Shown: positions 7,298-14,765, counted from the stretch's first letter. The stretch is 31,608 nt of DNA from an uncultured Clostridia bacterium (GCA_934500865.1 CAKSUD010000013.1:1-31608); one strand, 5' to 3'. The notes: a model not told the origin generated them from the sequence alone. Numbers and translations: made by a program.

Positions 7298-7516
7298 ATG
7301 AAAAAGACATTTGAAATGGAAGATCTTGATTGTGCAAATTGTGCAATGAAGTTAGAAGAAAGTTTTAAGAAAATAGATGGCATAAAAGATGCAAATGTAA
7401 GCTACGTAATGCAAAAGCTCACAATAGAGGCTGATGATGAAGCGTTTGACAAAGTGATGAAAGAGGTTGTTAAGGTTTGCAAGAAAATAGAGCCTGATTG
7501 CACAATATTACTTTAG
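7298..7516 (+). CDS. Stand-alone heavy-metal-associated (HMA) domain protein
   Basis: This 72-residue ferredoxin-like HMA domain carries the metal motif DCANC (Cys12, Cys15) in the first loop. It likely delivers Zn or Cd to the ATPase encoded 12 nt downstream, or acts as its detached N-terminal domain, because that ATPase has no HMA domain of its own. GAGGAGG precedes the start, which is 2 nt past the stop of the repressor gene, so translation is probably coupled. The acidic residue just before the CxxC and a cysteine near the C-terminus (EPDC) fit HMA proteins of Zn/Cd pumps rather than copper chaperones, though this is weak evidence. Confidence 0.85.
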   Translation: MKKTFEMEDLDCANCAMKLEESFKKIDGIKDANVSYVMQKLTIEADDEAFDKVMKEVVKVCKKIEPDCTILL

Positions 7517-7528
7517 AGGAGAATGAAT

Positions 7529-9373
7529 ATGACTAAAAAACAAAAGAAAGTTTTAGGTAGAATTATTATAGCGTCTATACTTTTTGGAATAGCGTTTTTT
7601 ACACCTATAAATGAGACTATAAAAATAGTACTTTACTTTGGCGCGTATTTAATAATTGGTTATGATGTAGTAATCAAGGCTGTTAGAAATATTTTTGCCG
7701 GTGAATTGTTTGATGAAAACTTCTTAATGGCGCTTGCAACTGTGGTTGCAATAATTGTAAAGGAATATCCTGAATCAGTTGCGGTAATGTTATTTTACCA
7801 AATAGGGGAATTGTTTCAAGGAATTGCAGTTGGGAAAAGCAGAAAATCAATTTCTGCCCTTATGGATATAAGACCCGATTCAGCGAATGTTTTGCGTGAT
7901 GGAAATGAAGTTAATGTTTCACCGGATGAAGTAAAAGTAGGAGAAATAATCATAGTAAGACCCGGAGAAAAAATCCCACTTGATGGTGTTATTATTGAAG
8001 GAACTACTACTGTAAATACTGCGGCACTAACTGGTGAATCTTGCCCTCGCGACTTAGGAAAAAGCGATAATGTAGTTAGTGGTTCTATTAATGTAGGAGC
8101 TTTAATAAAAGTAAAGGTTTCTAGTATCTATGGTGAAAGTACTGTTTCTAAGATTTTGAATTTGGTTGAGAATTCATCTTCAAAGAAAGCAAAAGCAGAG
8201 AATTTTATAACGAAGTTTTCTAAATACTATACGCCTACGGTTGTAATTTGTGCGTTACTTCTTGCACTTATCCCGCCAATTGTGCTTGGTGAAGGTTTTA
8301 GTGAATGGATAAATAGGGCACTTATATTCTTGGTAGTATCTTGCCCATGTGCGTTAGTTATTTCAGTGCCACTATCCTTCTTTGGTGGAATAGGTGGAGC
8401 GTCTAAAAAAGGAATACTGATAAAGGGTTCTAATTATTTGGAATCATTATCTAAAGTAAAAACTGTTGTGTTTGATAAAACAGGGACATTGACATACGGG
8501 AATTTTGAGGTTACCGCAATTCATCCGATGGATATGCCCAGTGATGAATTACTGGATATAGCTGCAATGGCTGAGAGCTACTCTAATCACCCAATAGCAG
8601 ATTCTATTGTTCGAGCTCATGCTGAGCATATAGATAAGAGCAGAATTGGTGAAATTTCTGAGTTGCCAGGGCTTGGTATAAAGGCTGTTATAGATGGAAA
8701 AACAGTACTTGCCGGAAATGGAAAGCTTATGGAGAGCGAGAAAGTAGAATGGCATGAATGTAGCCTGCATTCCGGAACAATAGTGCATATAGCCGTGAAT
8801 GGTGTATATTCCGGTCATATAGTAATTTCGGATAAAATAAAAGAAGATTCTGCTGAGGCTATTGATAAGCTAAAGAGTATTGGTATTCAAAAGACGGTTA
8901 TGCTTACGGGAGATATAAAAGACGTAGGAGAAAGCGTTGGAAAAGAATTAAAATTAGATGAGGTATATGCTGAACTTATGCCGGATAATAAGGTAGAAAT
9001 TGTTGAGAGATTAATTAGTGAAAAGGATACTAATTCGACACTTGCATTTGTCGGTGACGGTGTAAATGATGCACCGGTTCTGGCTAGGGCAGATGTGGGA
9101 ATAGCGATGGGAGCATTAGGAAGTGATGCGGCAATAGAGGCAGCAGATATAGTTTTAATGGATGATAAGCCTACTAAAATTGCTGAAGCAATTAGAATTT
9201 CTAGAAAGACAATGCGTATAGTTAAGGAAAATATAACTTTTGCATTGCTAGTAAAAGCTATAGTTTTAGCCCTTGGAGCATTAGGATTAGCGAGTATGTG
9301 GTTTGCAGTGTTTGCGGATGTAGGAGTTATGATTTTAGCAATATTAAATGCTATTAGGGCATTAGAAGGTTAG
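7529..9373 (+). CDS. P1B-2-type Zn/Cd/Pb-exporting ATPase
   Basis: This is an inner-membrane pump of the CadA/ZntA group. Using the ATG at 7529 gives 614 residues; AGAGGAG (7515-7521) is too close to the alternative ATG at 7523. The visible features are an actuator motif TGES, membrane metal motif Cys272-Pro-Cys274, phosphorylation motif DKTGT (Asp316), an HP dipeptide in SNHPIADS, a TGD motif and hinge GDGVNDAP. The last membrane helices hold the Lys of LLVKA and the DVG motif, which mark the Zn/Cd/Pb subgroup. There is no N-terminal HMA domain; that function is encoded by the preceding gene. The operon ends in a terminator right after the stop. Confidence 0.93.
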   Translation: MTKKQKKVLGRIIIASILFGIAFFTPINETIKIVLYFGAYLIIGYDVVIKAVRNIFAGELFDENFLMALATVVAIIVKEYPESVAVMLFYQIGELFQGIAVGKSRKSISALMDIRPDSANVLRDGNEVNVSPDEVKVGEIIIVRPGEKIPLDGVIIEGTTTVNTAALTGESCPRDLGKSDNVVSGSINVGALIKVKVSSIYGESTVSKILNLVENSSSKKAKAENFITKFSKYYTPTVVICALLLALIPPIVLGEGFSEWINRALIFLVVSCPCALVISVPLSFFGGIGGASKKGILIKGSNYLESLSKVKTVVFDKTGTLTYGNFEVTAIHPMDMPSDELLDIAAMAESYSNHPIADSIVRAHAEHIDKSRIGEISELPGLGIKAVIDGKTVLAGNGKLMESEKVEWHECSLHSGTIVHIAVNGVYSGHIVISDKIKEDSAEAIDKLKSIGIQKTVMLTGDIKDVGESVGKELKLDEVYAELMPDNKVEIVERLISEKDTNSTLAFVGDGVNDAPVLARADVGIAMGALGSDAAIEAADIVLMDDKPTKIAEAIRISRKTMRIVKENITFALLVKAIVLALGALGLASMWFAVFADVGVMILAILNAIRALEG

Positions 9374-9374
9374 A

Positions 9375-9405
9375 AAAAAGAGATGTGCAAAGCGCATCTC
9401 TTTTT
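9375..9405. terminator. Bidirectional terminator
   Basis: The stem AAAAAGAGATGTGC pairs with GCGCATCTCTTTTT with one G-U pair and a short loop. It lies between the ATPase gene and a convergent gene. Confidence 0.85.
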
Positions 9406-9408
9406 GCG

Positions 9409-10050
9409 TTAGTTATTTTTCTTTGAGAGTTCTACGTCTGATACATAAACATACTTACTGCAAATTGTGCATATTTCCGTACTAGAGCAGGTACACGTTT
9501 TGCCATGCTCATTTGCATATTTTGGAGTGTTACACGTATAAGTTATGCAAATATTCCCCTCATAGTAGGTAGCACCAAACTTTTTCATATTTTCGGCTTC
9601 TTCATTAATTAGAAGATTGGCTTCTTTGGGAAGTGTGATGTCTGAGTCAACGCTAACTATACTGTTTGCAATACTGATTTTATACTCGCCACTAACGTTA
9701 TGAGTATATACTTCGGGAGTAGATATCCAAATTGTGAGCATCGTAATTGCAATTGCTAATACAAAGCTAATGTATAAATTAACTTTCTTATTTGCAAGTG
9801 CCACTAAGCCATGGAAAAGACAATAGGTGACGGATATACACGGTATTAAAATGGCTTTTGCTGAAGTGCTGTCGGCATACGAAGCGTGAAGAACCATTAA
9901 AAGTAAAAGTCCACAGCATACTGTGACGTCGATAATGGCTACCGCATGCTTTGTTTTTTTGCTACCGTAAATTTCTGTTGGGAGTGTTATTCCCATGCTA
10001 ACAATGACAACGGAAAGCAGCAGGATGAGGATGAAGAAAAAGGCAAACAT
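9409..10050 (-). CDS. Membrane protein of unknown function with cysteine-rich tail
   Basis: I do not recognise a family. The 213-residue protein has four probable membrane helices (about 1-22, 34-58, 66-86, 90-110), followed by an extracytoplasmic or cytoplasmic domain of about 100 residues. That tail is rich in cysteine between residues 165 and 200 (CITYTCN, CTCSS, CTIC), which suggests metal binding or disulfides. AGGAGG lies at proper distance before ATG, and a promoter is seen upstream. It is monocistronic, convergent with the metal ATPase, and shares its terminator. Proximity to the metal operon is not evidence of a shared role because the promoters differ. Confidence 0.75.
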   Translation of the reverse strand: MFAFFFILILLLSVVIVSMGITLPTEIYGSKKTKHAVAIIDVTVCCGLLLLMVLHASYADSTSAKAILIPCISVTYCLFHGLVALANKKVNLYISFVLAIAITMLTIWISTPEVYTHNVSGEYKISIANSIVSVDSDITLPKEANLLINEEAENMKKFGATYYEGNICITYTCNTPKYANEHGKTCTCSSTEICTICSKYVYVSDVELSKKNN

Positions 10051-10110
10051 GTGCGAAACCTCCTAGAAAATAAAAAATAGGATAATTATAAAATATAATT
10101 TTCATATAAG

Positions 10111-10139
10111 ATTATATCATAGTGTTTACATAAAATCAA
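10111..10139 (-). promoter_or_regulatory. Sigma-A promoter of the cysteine-tail membrane protein
   Basis: On the minus strand TTGATT (10134-10139), 17 nt, then TATAAT (10111-10116). Confidence 0.7.
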
Positions 10140-10167
10140 TACAAAAGAATGAGAAGGAAATATAGAC

Positions 10168-10194
10168 AAAAAAAGAAGGCAGTCTGCCTTCTTT
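10168..10194 (-). terminator. Intrinsic terminator of the zinc-ribbon/discoidin-like gene
   Basis: On the minus strand AAAGAAGGC pairs with GCCTTCTTT and is followed by a T-run. It begins at the stop codon. Confidence 0.85.
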
Positions 10195-10996
10195 ACTTAA
10201 AACTTATTTCACTTATTGCTAAATCTGAATAGTATGCCCCCTTATATACGTCTAGGACAGTTAATTTTACTGAGGAGGTTATAACAGGGGTATCAAAATT
10301 AATTTCAAATCCTTTTTTACTTTCACTAAAACTAATCTTTGCAATGTCATAAGTTAATATCGTACCATCTGAAAACTCTAATGAGAATTTTTTCATTCTT
10401 CCATTATTTAGATAGGTTGTATTGTTTTTTAAATAACCATTATAAATGGTCATAGAAGAAACTGTTTGATTGTTTTCGGAAGAGTACAATATCCATTCGC
10501 CAATTCCATTTCCTTTAGCACCTTCTAGCCAAGCTGTTTCTAGTTTGCCGTCTAGTGTTAAATTAGGTTTATATGAAAATTTGCCTTGAGATGCAAGAGA
10601 TGATGAAGATGTCACGGATGAAAATTCTGGTGGTAATGGAACGGGAATAACTTCTGGGGATGGAGAAACCATCGGAGATTCACTAACTTCCGGAGTAGAC
10701 GTTACCTCAGGCGAGACAGCAGGAGATGGTAAAGAAGATTCTTTAATTATTCCATTATTTTCAGTTTCATTATTGTTTTTTGCGGCAAAATATTTATTAT
10801 ATATCTCTAAGATAGGAGCCTTATCTATATCGGGAGTAAAATAAACATATGCGGCACAAGCTACTAAAAGTATTGCTAAAATTGAAAAATATATTTTTTT
10901 TCTACTTTTATGTTTTTTCCCCCAAGGGGTTCCACATTTTTTACAAACTAGGTCTACTCCGCTCATTTGAGCTCCACAATTTTTACATGAAAGCAT
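10193..10996 (-). CDS. Zinc-ribbon, single-pass membrane protein with discoidin-like C-terminal domain
   Basis: The start is placed at the ATG of MLSCKNCG, because GGAGGT lies between it and an ATG six codons earlier; this gives 267 residues. Residues 3-24 form a zinc ribbon (C-x2-C-x11-C-x2-C). A basic stretch and one membrane helix follow (about 30-50). Next is a Ser/Pro/Glu-rich linker (SPEVTSTPEV and similar, about 85-130) and a beta-sandwich domain of about 135 residues with TLDGKLETAW and GEWILY, resembling discoidin/F5-8C or NADase-type glycan-binding domains. The ribbon is presumably cytoplasmic and the sandwich outside, where it may bind glycan; this is inference. It has its own promoter and terminator. 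Similar ribbon-TM-domain proteins are common in gut Clostridia, with unknown function. Confidence 0.75.
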   Translation of the reverse strand: MLSCKNCGAQMSGVDLVCKKCGTPWGKKHKSRKKIYFSILAILLVACAAYVYFTPDIDKAPILEIYNKYFAAKNNNETENNGIIKESSLPSPAVSPEVTSTPEVSESPMVSPSPEVIPVPLPPEFSSVTSSSSLASQGKFSYKPNLTLDGKLETAWLEGAKGNGIGEWILYSSENNQTVSSMTIYNGYLKNNTTYLNNGRMKKFSLEFSDGTILTYDIAKISFSESKKGFEINFDTPVITSSVKLTVLDVYKGAYYSDLAISEISFK

Positions 10997-11029
10997 TATT
11001 ATACCTCCAAACATAATATTACGAAAAAT

Positions 11030-11058
11030 AGTATAACCAAATAATTTTATTTTGTCAT
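11030..11058 (-). promoter_or_regulatory. Promoter of the zinc-ribbon/discoidin-like gene
   Basis: On the minus strand ATGACA (11053-11058), 17 nt, then TATACT (11030-11035). It is back to back with the plsX promoter. Confidence 0.7.
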
Positions 11059-11065
11059 TAATAAT

Positions 11066-11096
11066 TTGACATTTTGTTAAAAAATTGTATTATAAT
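11066..11096 (+). promoter_or_regulatory. Promoter of plsX
   Basis: TTGACA (11066-11071) with TATTAT at 16 nt (11088-11093) or TATAAT at 19 nt (11091-11096). The facing -35 boxes of the two divergent promoters create TGTCA-N9-TGACA. No FapR-like operator was recognised. Confidence 0.7.
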
Positions 11097-11137
11097 AGGT
11101 GTGAAAATTTATTTTAAAGAGGAGTGTGCTTATACAA

Positions 11138-12112
11138 ATGAAAATATTGGTTGATGCTATGGGAGGCGACAATGCACCTGATGAAATTGTAAAGGGAGCA
11201 GTTGAAGTTGCTGATTCTGTTGATGCTACAATAGTTTTGATTGGTGACGAGAAAATAATTAAAGATAAATTAAGTGCATATGAAAGTAAAAAGAACATAC
11301 ATATAAAACATGCAAGTGAAAGAATTTATAATGAAGATATACCTACTAAAGCAATAAAGGCTAAGAAAGACTCATCTATGGTAGTAGGACTTAATATGCT
11401 AAAGGCAAAAGAAGGAGAGGTTTTTATATCTGCCGGAAATACGGGAGCTTTGCTAACAGGCTCGCTTCTTAATGTAGGAAGAATAAAGGGAATATCAAGA
11501 CCGGCTCTTTGCCCAACACTACCTTCTGCAAAAGGCCCTTTTGTATTAGTGGATGCGGGGGCAAATGCTAACTGTAAGCCTGAGTATTTAGTACAATTTG
11601 CAAAAATGGGAGCTATATATGCTGAAAAAACTTTAGGAATAAAAAATCCTAGGGTAGGACTTGTAAACGTTGGAACAGAAGAGGAAAAGGGCAGTGACTT
11701 GGCAAAGGCTACTCATATGTTATTAAAGGAAGAAAAATTTAATTTTATTGGCAATGTTGAAGGTAGAGACCTTATGATGGGTAATGTAGATGTTGCTGTT
11801 ACTGATGGATTTACCGGCAATGTTATTTTAAAGACTTTGGAAGGTTTTGGAGTTGCGGTATTTAAGATACTAAAAGATGAAATCGAGAAGAGTGTTGTGC
11901 GAAAGGCTGGGGCTATGCTAATGAAGCCGGCACTTCGTGGTATTAAGCATAAAATGGACTATACAGAATATGGCGGAGCTTTACTTTTAGGGATAGATGG
12001 TGGTGTTATAAAATGCCATGGAACGTCTAAAGCTAAGGAAATTGGATGTGCTATTAAACAAGCTTATGAATTTGAGAAAAATAAAACGATTGACTGTATT
12101 AAAAATTGGTAA
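11138..12112 (+). CDS. plsX: Phosphate acyltransferase PlsX
   Basis: PlsX converts acyl-ACP to acyl-phosphate, the donor for PlsY in phosphatidic acid synthesis, at the inner face of the membrane. The N-terminus MKILVDAMGGDNAPDE is the family signature; GNTGA, LVDAGAN and TDGFTGN are further conserved blocks. The frame opens at a GTG at 11126, but this lies only one base after the SD and the family starts at the ATG at 11138, which gives 324 residues, a normal length. The SD-to-ATG gap of 13 nt is long, so the start is slightly uncertain. The next gene is acpP, as is common. The usual rpmF and fapR neighbours are absent. Confidence 0.95.
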   Translation: MKILVDAMGGDNAPDEIVKGAVEVADSVDATIVLIGDEKIIKDKLSAYESKKNIHIKHASERIYNEDIPTKAIKAKKDSSMVVGLNMLKAKEGEVFISAGNTGALLTGSLLNVGRIKGISRPALCPTLPSAKGPFVLVDAGANANCKPEYLVQFAKMGAIYAEKTLGIKNPRVGLVNVGTEEEKGSDLAKATHMLLKEEKFNFIGNVEGRDLMMGNVDVAVTDGFTGNVILKTLEGFGVAVFKILKDEIEKSVVRKAGAMLMKPALRGIKHKMDYTEYGGALLLGIDGGVIKCHGTSKAKEIGCAIKQAYEFEKNKTIDCIKNW

Positions 12113-12143
12113 ATGATATATTTATTAATTTTATAAAAAATAG

Positions 12144-12171
12144 TTGCAATTTCTATTAGAATTGATATACT
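12144..12171 (+). promoter_or_regulatory. Possible sigma-A promoter in the plsX-acpP gap
   Basis: TTGCAA (12144-12149), 16 nt, then TATACT (12166-12171). It would give acpP a long leader of about 130 nt that includes the sigma-28-like promoter below. Confidence 0.5.
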
Positions 12172-12206
12172 TGTTACGAAAGAAATATAAGTGGAAAAAT
12201 TTTGGC

Positions 12207-12233
12207 TAAAGTATTTTAGTTTTATGCCGATAT
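12207..12233 (+). promoter_or_regulatory. Sigma-28-type promoter upstream of acpP
   Basis: TAAAGTAT (12207-12214), exactly 11 nt, then GCCGATAT (12226-12233). The match to the SigD/FliA consensus is 7 of 8 and 8 of 8 with correct spacing. The predicted start is near 12240, about 70 nt before the acpP ATG. Confidence 0.7.
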
Positions 12234-12311
12234 TGCTTTCGTCAAGACATATTTTACCTTCGATAAGTGGCTAGAATATGTTGGAAGTCTTTGGAAGGGG
12301 GTGAATTGTAA

Positions 12312-12539
12312 ATGGTTTTCGAGAAAGTTAAAGAAATCGTGGTTGAACAACTTGGAGTTGAAGAGGATGAAGTTACAATGGAATCTTCTTTTATTGATGA
12401 CCTTGGAGCAGACTCTCTTGATATAGTTGAGCTTATAATGGCTTTAGAGGAAGAGTTTGATATTGAAGTACCTGATGAAGAAGCGGAAAAAATTACAACA
12501 GTAGGTGATGTTGTTGAATATATAAAGTCACAACAGTAA
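12312..12539 (+). CDS. acpP: Acyl carrier protein
   Basis: This 75-residue, strongly acidic four-helix protein carries the phosphopantetheine attachment motif DSLD with Ser35. It shuttles growing acyl chains in fatty acid synthesis and supplies acyl groups to PlsX, encoded just upstream. The start has a GGAAGGGGG-type SD. The roughly 200-nt gap after plsX contains two promoter candidates, one sigma-A-like and one sigma-28-like, so expression may be uncoupled from plsX. It is followed by a stable hairpin and then rnc. Confidence 0.97.
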   Translation: MVFEKVKEIVVEQLGVEEDEVTMESSFIDDLGADSLDIVELIMALEEEFDIEVPDEEAEKITTVGDVVEYIKSQQ

Positions 12540-12558
12540 TTTTAGTTTTGTATATTGA

Positions 12559-12583
12559 AAGCCACGGATGGTATCCGTGGCTT
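12559..12583 (+). other. Stable hairpin between acpP and rnc, no T-run
   Basis: An 11-bp perfect stem AAGCCACGGAT/ATCCGTGGCTT with a GGT loop. The bases after it are not T-rich, so it is not a standard terminator. A second ATCCG at 12584-12588 offers an alternative partner for the left arm. It could be an mRNA processing or stability element. Confidence 0.65.
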
Positions 12584-12667
12584 ATCCGTTGTTTGGGGAT
12601 AAATATTTACAATAAGTAAATACTAGTTATTGTTTGAATGTTACTTGTTGAAGTGGAGGGTAAAAGT

Positions 12668-13348
12668 TTGGAAAATTTCGAGGAAATACAAGAAATAATT
12701 GGTTACAAGTTTAAAAATAAAGCTTTGATAAAAACTGCATTGACACATACATCTTTTGCACATGAGGCAGGTAATAATGTAAAGAATAACGAAAGATTGG
12801 AATTTTTAGGAGATACAGTGCTTAACTTAGCTGTAACAGATAGAATTTATATGCATAATCCGGAGATAAGCGAAGGAAATATGAGTAAAATACGTTCTAC
12901 TGTTATTTGCGAGGATTGTCTTTATGAGGCTGCAATTAAATTGCATTATGATAAATTTATAAGGCTTGGAAAGGGAGAAGAGAAACTTGGTGGAAACAAG
13001 AAACCATCTATACTTTCCGATGCATTTGAAGCAGTTGTGGCAGCTATGTATCTTGATTCTGATTTTGAAACAACAAAGGAATTTGTGTTAAAGATTTTAG
13101 GTGATAAGGCAGATGAAGCAATTGGATTACTTGGGCAAAAGGATCATAAAACTAAACTTCAAGAAGTGTTGCAAAGTAAAAGCAATGAGAAAATAACATA
13201 TAGAGTTATTAGCGAAAAAGGACCTGACCATAAGAAGGAATATGAAGTTGAAGTATGTTTAGGAGAAAAGGTACTTGGAACAGGTATTGGCTTTAGTAAA
13301 AAGGAAGCGGAGCAAAACGCTGCAAATGAAGCATTAAAAAGGGTGTAA
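12668..13348 (+). CDS. rnc: Ribonuclease III
   Basis: RNase III cuts double-stranded RNA in rRNA precursors and mRNAs. The open frame begins at ATG 12638, but GGAGGG (12655-12660) stands 7 nt before a TTG at 12668. No SD fits the ATG, so I use the TTG, which gives 226 residues. Residues 41-49 hold the signature NERLEFLGD (Glu42, Glu45, Asp49), and the second metal site lies in SDAFEAVVAAMYLD. The C-terminal third is a double-stranded RNA-binding domain (DHKTKLQEVLQ to KEAEQNAANEAL). Following acpP is a conserved order in Firmicutes; the usual smc and ftsY downstream are replaced here by the convergent veg-like gene. Confidence 0.95.
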   Translation: MENFEEIQEIIGYKFKNKALIKTALTHTSFAHEAGNNVKNNERLEFLGDTVLNLAVTDRIYMHNPEISEGNMSKIRSTVICEDCLYEAAIKLHYDKFIRLGKGEEKLGGNKKPSILSDAFEAVVAAMYLDSDFETTKEFVLKILGDKADEAIGLLGQKDHKTKLQEVLQSKSNEKITYRVISEKGPDHKKEYEVEVCLGEKVLGTGIGFSKKEAEQNAANEALKRV

Positions 13349-13378
13349 AAAAGACTTGTATGTAAAAATACAAGTCTA
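13346..13378. terminator. Terminator between rnc and the veg-like gene
   Basis: AGACTTGTAT (13352-13361) pairs with ATACAAGTCT (13368-13377). The A-run at 13347-13353 gives a T-run on the minus strand, so it is a good terminator for the veg-like gene and a weaker one for rnc. Confidence 0.8.
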
Positions 13379-13648
13379 GTTTAACAAATCATGAATGTTT
13401 AGGTTATCTGAGCATCTTATTACTTCAATAGTATTAGTAAGTACATCAGTATAACTGTAAGAACTTCTGCTTGATGACTGTTCATCTTCAAATTTAACAG
13501 TGAAGATGTTTGAATATGCACTCTCGATAACTCCTTCTTTAGTAAGAACTTTCTTTTTACCCTTATTGGTAGTAAGTCTTACCCTTTGACCGATACAAAA
13601 ATTTTTTATATCTGATTCGACTTTAGACAAATCGTTTTTCCTAATCAT
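13376..13648 (-). CDS. veg: Veg family protein
   Basis: This 90-residue protein matches the Veg/DUF1021 family: an N-terminal helix, then a small beta-barrel with GQRVRLTTNKGKKK, a G-V-I-E-S strand and the highly typical SYSYTDVLTNTIEV near residues 62-76. In B. subtilis Veg promotes biofilm matrix expression by opposing SinR; whether that applies here is unknown. GAGGTGATG precedes the start. It is slightly longer than the Bacillus protein (about 86), with an extra C-terminal tail. Confidence 0.88.
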   Translation of the reverse strand: MIRKNDLSKVESDIKNFCIGQRVRLTTNKGKKKVLTKEGVIESAYSNIFTVKFEDEQSSSRSSYSYTDVLTNTIEVIRCSDNLNIHDLLN

Positions 13649-13678
13649 GCCATCACCTCATCAACAATTTATATCAAT

Positions 13679-13707
13679 AGGTTAGCATAAAAAAAGAAAA
13701 ATGTCAA
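13679..13707 (-). promoter_or_regulatory. Probable promoter of the veg-like gene
   Basis: On the minus strand TTGACA (13702-13707), 17 nt, then a weak -10 TAACCT (13679-13684) preceded by TGC, an extended -10 element. Confidence 0.5.
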
Positions 13708-13870
13708 AAAAAGTAGAACCTCTAGAACACGCATAAACACTGACTTATAAGTGCATACTGGTTATGTTAATGGAGCTCAAGCTACTAATAAAGCGAATTA
13801 AAAATAGGGTACATAAAAAATTAAAATATGACAAGAAATTTATCTCAAAAATAGAAAGAGGGCGAATTAT

Positions 13871-14065
13871 GTGGAAAAAAATAAAGTAGATAGAATAAAT
13901 GAACTGGCACATAAAAAAGATTTAACTGCTGAAGAAAAAGCAGAGCAAAAACAACTAAGACAAGAATATATAGATGAAATGCTTGGAAGTTTAAAAAGAG
14001 AACTGGATAATACATATATAATAGATGAAAACGGGAACAAGCAAAAAATACAAAGAAAAAAGTGA
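13871..14065 (+). CDS. YnzC/UPF0291 (DUF896) family protein
   Basis: This 64-residue, two-helix, highly charged cytoplasmic protein has the family pattern RINELAHKK, LTAEEKAEQ, LRQEYID and a C-terminal IIDENGNK. In B. subtilis ynzC sits in the LexA-controlled yneA operon, but its function is unclear. The start is a GTG behind GAGGGCG (13858-13864); an overlapping ATG at 13869 is in another frame. No LexA box was seen upstream. The 220 bases before it show no other convincing gene. Confidence 0.85.
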   Translation: MEKNKVDRINELAHKKDLTAEEKAEQKQLRQEYIDEMLGSLKRELDNTYIIDENGNKQKIQRKK

Positions 14066-14088
14066 ATGACGCTAAGGCATTCACTTTA
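14056..14088. terminator. Bidirectional terminator
   Basis: AAGTGAATG pairs with CATTCACTT around a 9-nt loop, with a T-rich side on each strand. It is shared by two convergent genes. Confidence 0.75.
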
Positions 14089-14093
14089 CTATT

Positions 14094-14591
14094 TTAAGCT
14101 TCTAATTTTGTGCCACAACTTGTACAGAAAGTAGCATCTTTATCTAATTTTGCATTGCAATAAGGACAGGTTGTATCATTCTTTTCTTCCTCTTTTTCTT
14201 CTTTTTCAGGAACTTCTTGTTCAGCACCGCATTTTGAGCAGTATCTATCGTCCATTGAAAGAGAAGTACCACACACATGGCAAAGTTTCATTTTTCTCAT
14301 TTCAAGTATTTTAGATTTCATATTGCAAACTGCAATTTCAGAATCTTCAATTTCTTTACATATGTCTTCAAAATCAGCATAAGCACTATTTCCAGCTTTA
14401 AAATCTTCATAAACAAGACCACCGATTTTTTCCAATTTTTCAGAAATTTTATCATTTTCACTCGCAATTTGCATTCTAAGTTTAGCTTCTTCAATTAACT
14501 TTCCTGATTTTTCTGTTGCAACTTTATAAGTTTTAGTAACAGTTTTTGATACGTTTTTACCCCAAAAATTCAATTTTTTGTTTAAATCCAT
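14094..14591 (-). CDS. Coiled-coil protein with two zinc ribbons
   Basis: This is a 165-residue cytoplasmic protein with no signal or membrane segment. Residues 1-100 are charged and helical (possible coiled coil). Two zinc ribbons follow: CHVCG to CSKCG near 104-124 and CPYCN to CTSCG near 142-161, joined by a run of Glu/Lys. Proteins of this shape are frequent in Clostridia and no role is established. AGGAGGATGAGA precedes the ATG. A remnant of another gene lies just upstream. Confidence 0.8.
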   Translation of the reverse strand: MDLNKKLNFWGKNVSKTVTKTYKVATEKSGKLIEEAKLRMQIASENDKISEKLEKIGGLVYEDFKAGNSAYADFEDICKEIEDSEIAVCNMKSKILEMRKMKLCHVCGTSLSMDDRYCSKCGAEQEVPEKEEKEEEKNDTTCPYCNAKLDKDATFCTSCGTKLEA

Positions 14592-14643
14592 ATTCTCATC
14601 CTCCTTAGGATTATATTATGAAATTAGTTTATTATAAATTATT

Positions 14644-14691
14644 AGCAAATTCAAGATATTTTACCAAATCTGTGGAGAATATAATAAATTA
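14644..14691 (-). pseudogene. Remnant of a second copy of the 17695-17994 gene
   Basis: On the minus strand 14 codons read ILIYYILHRFGKIS and stop. They match the C-terminus of the gene at 17695-17994, which ends DIIKYILHRFSKIS and stops. DNA identity over 14644-14682 versus 17688-17726 is 36 of 39 bases. An in-frame TAG precedes the fragment, and nothing of the rest of the gene is visible. Confidence 0.75.
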
Positions 14692-14727
14692 ATATCTATT
14701 TTTACCAAGTATATAAATTTTATACAC

Positions 14728-14756
14728 AAAAAACCAGCTTTATAGGCTGGTTTTTT
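14728..14756. terminator. Bidirectional-type intrinsic terminator
   Basis: AAAAAACCAGC pairs with GCTGGTTTTTT around a 7-nt loop. It ends the leftward lipoprotein gene. Confidence 0.85.
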
Positions 14757-14765
14757 GCAAGTGTG

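Noticed and set aside
9034..9040. TTCGACA inside the ATPase gene as a Spo0A box
   Set aside because: It is in the middle of a coding region and not near a promoter.
11053..11071. TGTCA-N9-TGACA palindrome as a regulator site between plsX and the divergent gene
   Set aside because: It arises from two facing -35 boxes and does not match a FapR or FabT operator that I know.
12176..12242. Apparent long-range stem ACGAAAG/CTTTCGT as an acpP riboswitch
   Set aside because: The segment between the arms contains the sigma-28-like promoter, whose transcript would start near the right arm, so the stem is probably not part of the main mRNA.
12638..12667. ATG start ten codons upstream for rnc
   Set aside because: No SD fits this ATG, whereas a GGAGGG sits 7 nt before the TTG at 12668.
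13764..13889. A 41-codon basic reading frame before the YnzC gene
   Set aside because: No SD precedes it, and its end runs across the SD and start of the YnzC gene; probably chance in AT-rich DNA.
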